DNA of 51,308 bases from Alphaproteobacteria bacterium (GTDB taxonomy: Bacteria > Pseudomonadota > Alphaproteobacteria > Micropepsales > Micropepsaceae), in contig JAATGP010000068.1 in the NCBI GenBank assembly GCA_015654635.1, positions 1 to 51,308 of the forward strand, written 5' to 3'. Under the pieces are notes generated by a model. That model saw nothing but the letters and a program-made list of their open reading frames with translations, did not search any database and was not told the origin of the DNA. Below, in pieces: positions 51,187-51,308 of the stretch (its first letter is position 1; the number at the start of each line of letters is the position of its first letter). The position numbers and the translations under genes are program-made.

Positions 51187-51306
51187 TCAAGCGTTTTGCC
51201 ATGGTTTTTGGTCCCTGATGATGGCGTTGAGGATAGTGAGTAACTTCCTGGCGACGGCAATGATGGCCACCAGTTTTGGCTTACCGGCAGCAATCAGGCG
51301 CTGATG
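51187..51306 (-). mobile_element. IS110-family transposase, C-terminal end, runs off right edge
   Basis: The last 39 codons of an open frame enter from the right edge and end in TGA at 51187-51189. The translation (HQRLIAAGKPKLVAIIAVAR, KLLTILNAIIRDQKPW) matches the conserved C-terminus of IS110-type DEDD transposases (transposase_20 domain). The 3' end of the element is therefore within the last kilobase. The 120 bp between it and the stress-protein gene hold no gene I can support. IS110 members lack inverted ends, so the boundary cannot be fixed from this sequence. Confidence 0.85.
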
Positions 51307-51308
51307 GA

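Noticed and set aside
51096..51293. Minus-strand 65-codon frame at the right edge
   Set aside because: It overlaps the IS110 transposase end in another frame and has low-complexity Ser/Gly/Lys composition without a domain.

Overview
This window looks like the chromosome of a high-GC alphaproteobacterium. The evidence is an Irr-type Fur regulator next to fabA-fabB-fabI with an iron-control palindrome between them, a DUF484-xerC pair divergent from priA, a DUF4893 protein, an RpoD with a long Ala/Lys/Pro-rich N-terminus, and palindromic repeats containing CTCAGCATGA. Order and genus cannot be fixed from this sequence alone.

Left part (1-13.8 kb): the end of a macromolecular-synthesis cluster reads leftward (dnaG, a histone-H1-like gene, then rpoD running off the edge). 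A higBA toxin-antitoxin pair, an orphan GAF-PAS histidine kinase and a PadR/membrane-protein pair follow. Two genes near 7-8.9 kb are broken by single-base frameshifts. yqeY, carA, a DUF4893 protein and fabI-fabB-fabA complete this part.

Middle (13.9-30.2 kb): irr, an isochorismatase-like hydrolase with a TusA-like protein, a TetR-HlyD-ABC-permease export operon, a membrane glycosyltransferase, a CHAP lipoprotein, the Kup potassium transporter, a lone ATP-grasp protein, an RlmI-like methyltransferase, a small XRE regulator, a GH5 mannanase-like enzyme, a TetR regulator and a Tat-exported protein of unknown function.

Accessory block (30.2-41.6 kb): a copper/silver-type efflux operon (Cys/Met-rich small protein, two small periplasmic proteins, CusB-like adaptor, CusA-like RND pump) is followed by what I consider the main find. 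This is a compact, apparently undescribed RiPP-type locus: a 58-aa precursor ending in CSQCTICPCMICN, two different radical SAM/SPASM enzymes (the first with an N-terminal PqqD-like recognition domain), an HExxH metalloprotein, and a convergent PAS-LuxR regulator with five clustered cysteines. The regulator has a perfect FNR/FixK box upstream, and the precursor's ribosome binding site lies in a short hairpin. Together they suggest production of a Cys-rich modified peptide under low-oxygen or redox control. The block ends at a tRNA-Thr(CGT) gene.

Right part (41.6-51.3 kb): ordinary core genes (an MFS transporter, fhs, xerC, DUF484, priA, leuC, a HIG1-type membrane protein, a universal stress protein) and the 3' end of an IS110-family transposase at the right edge.
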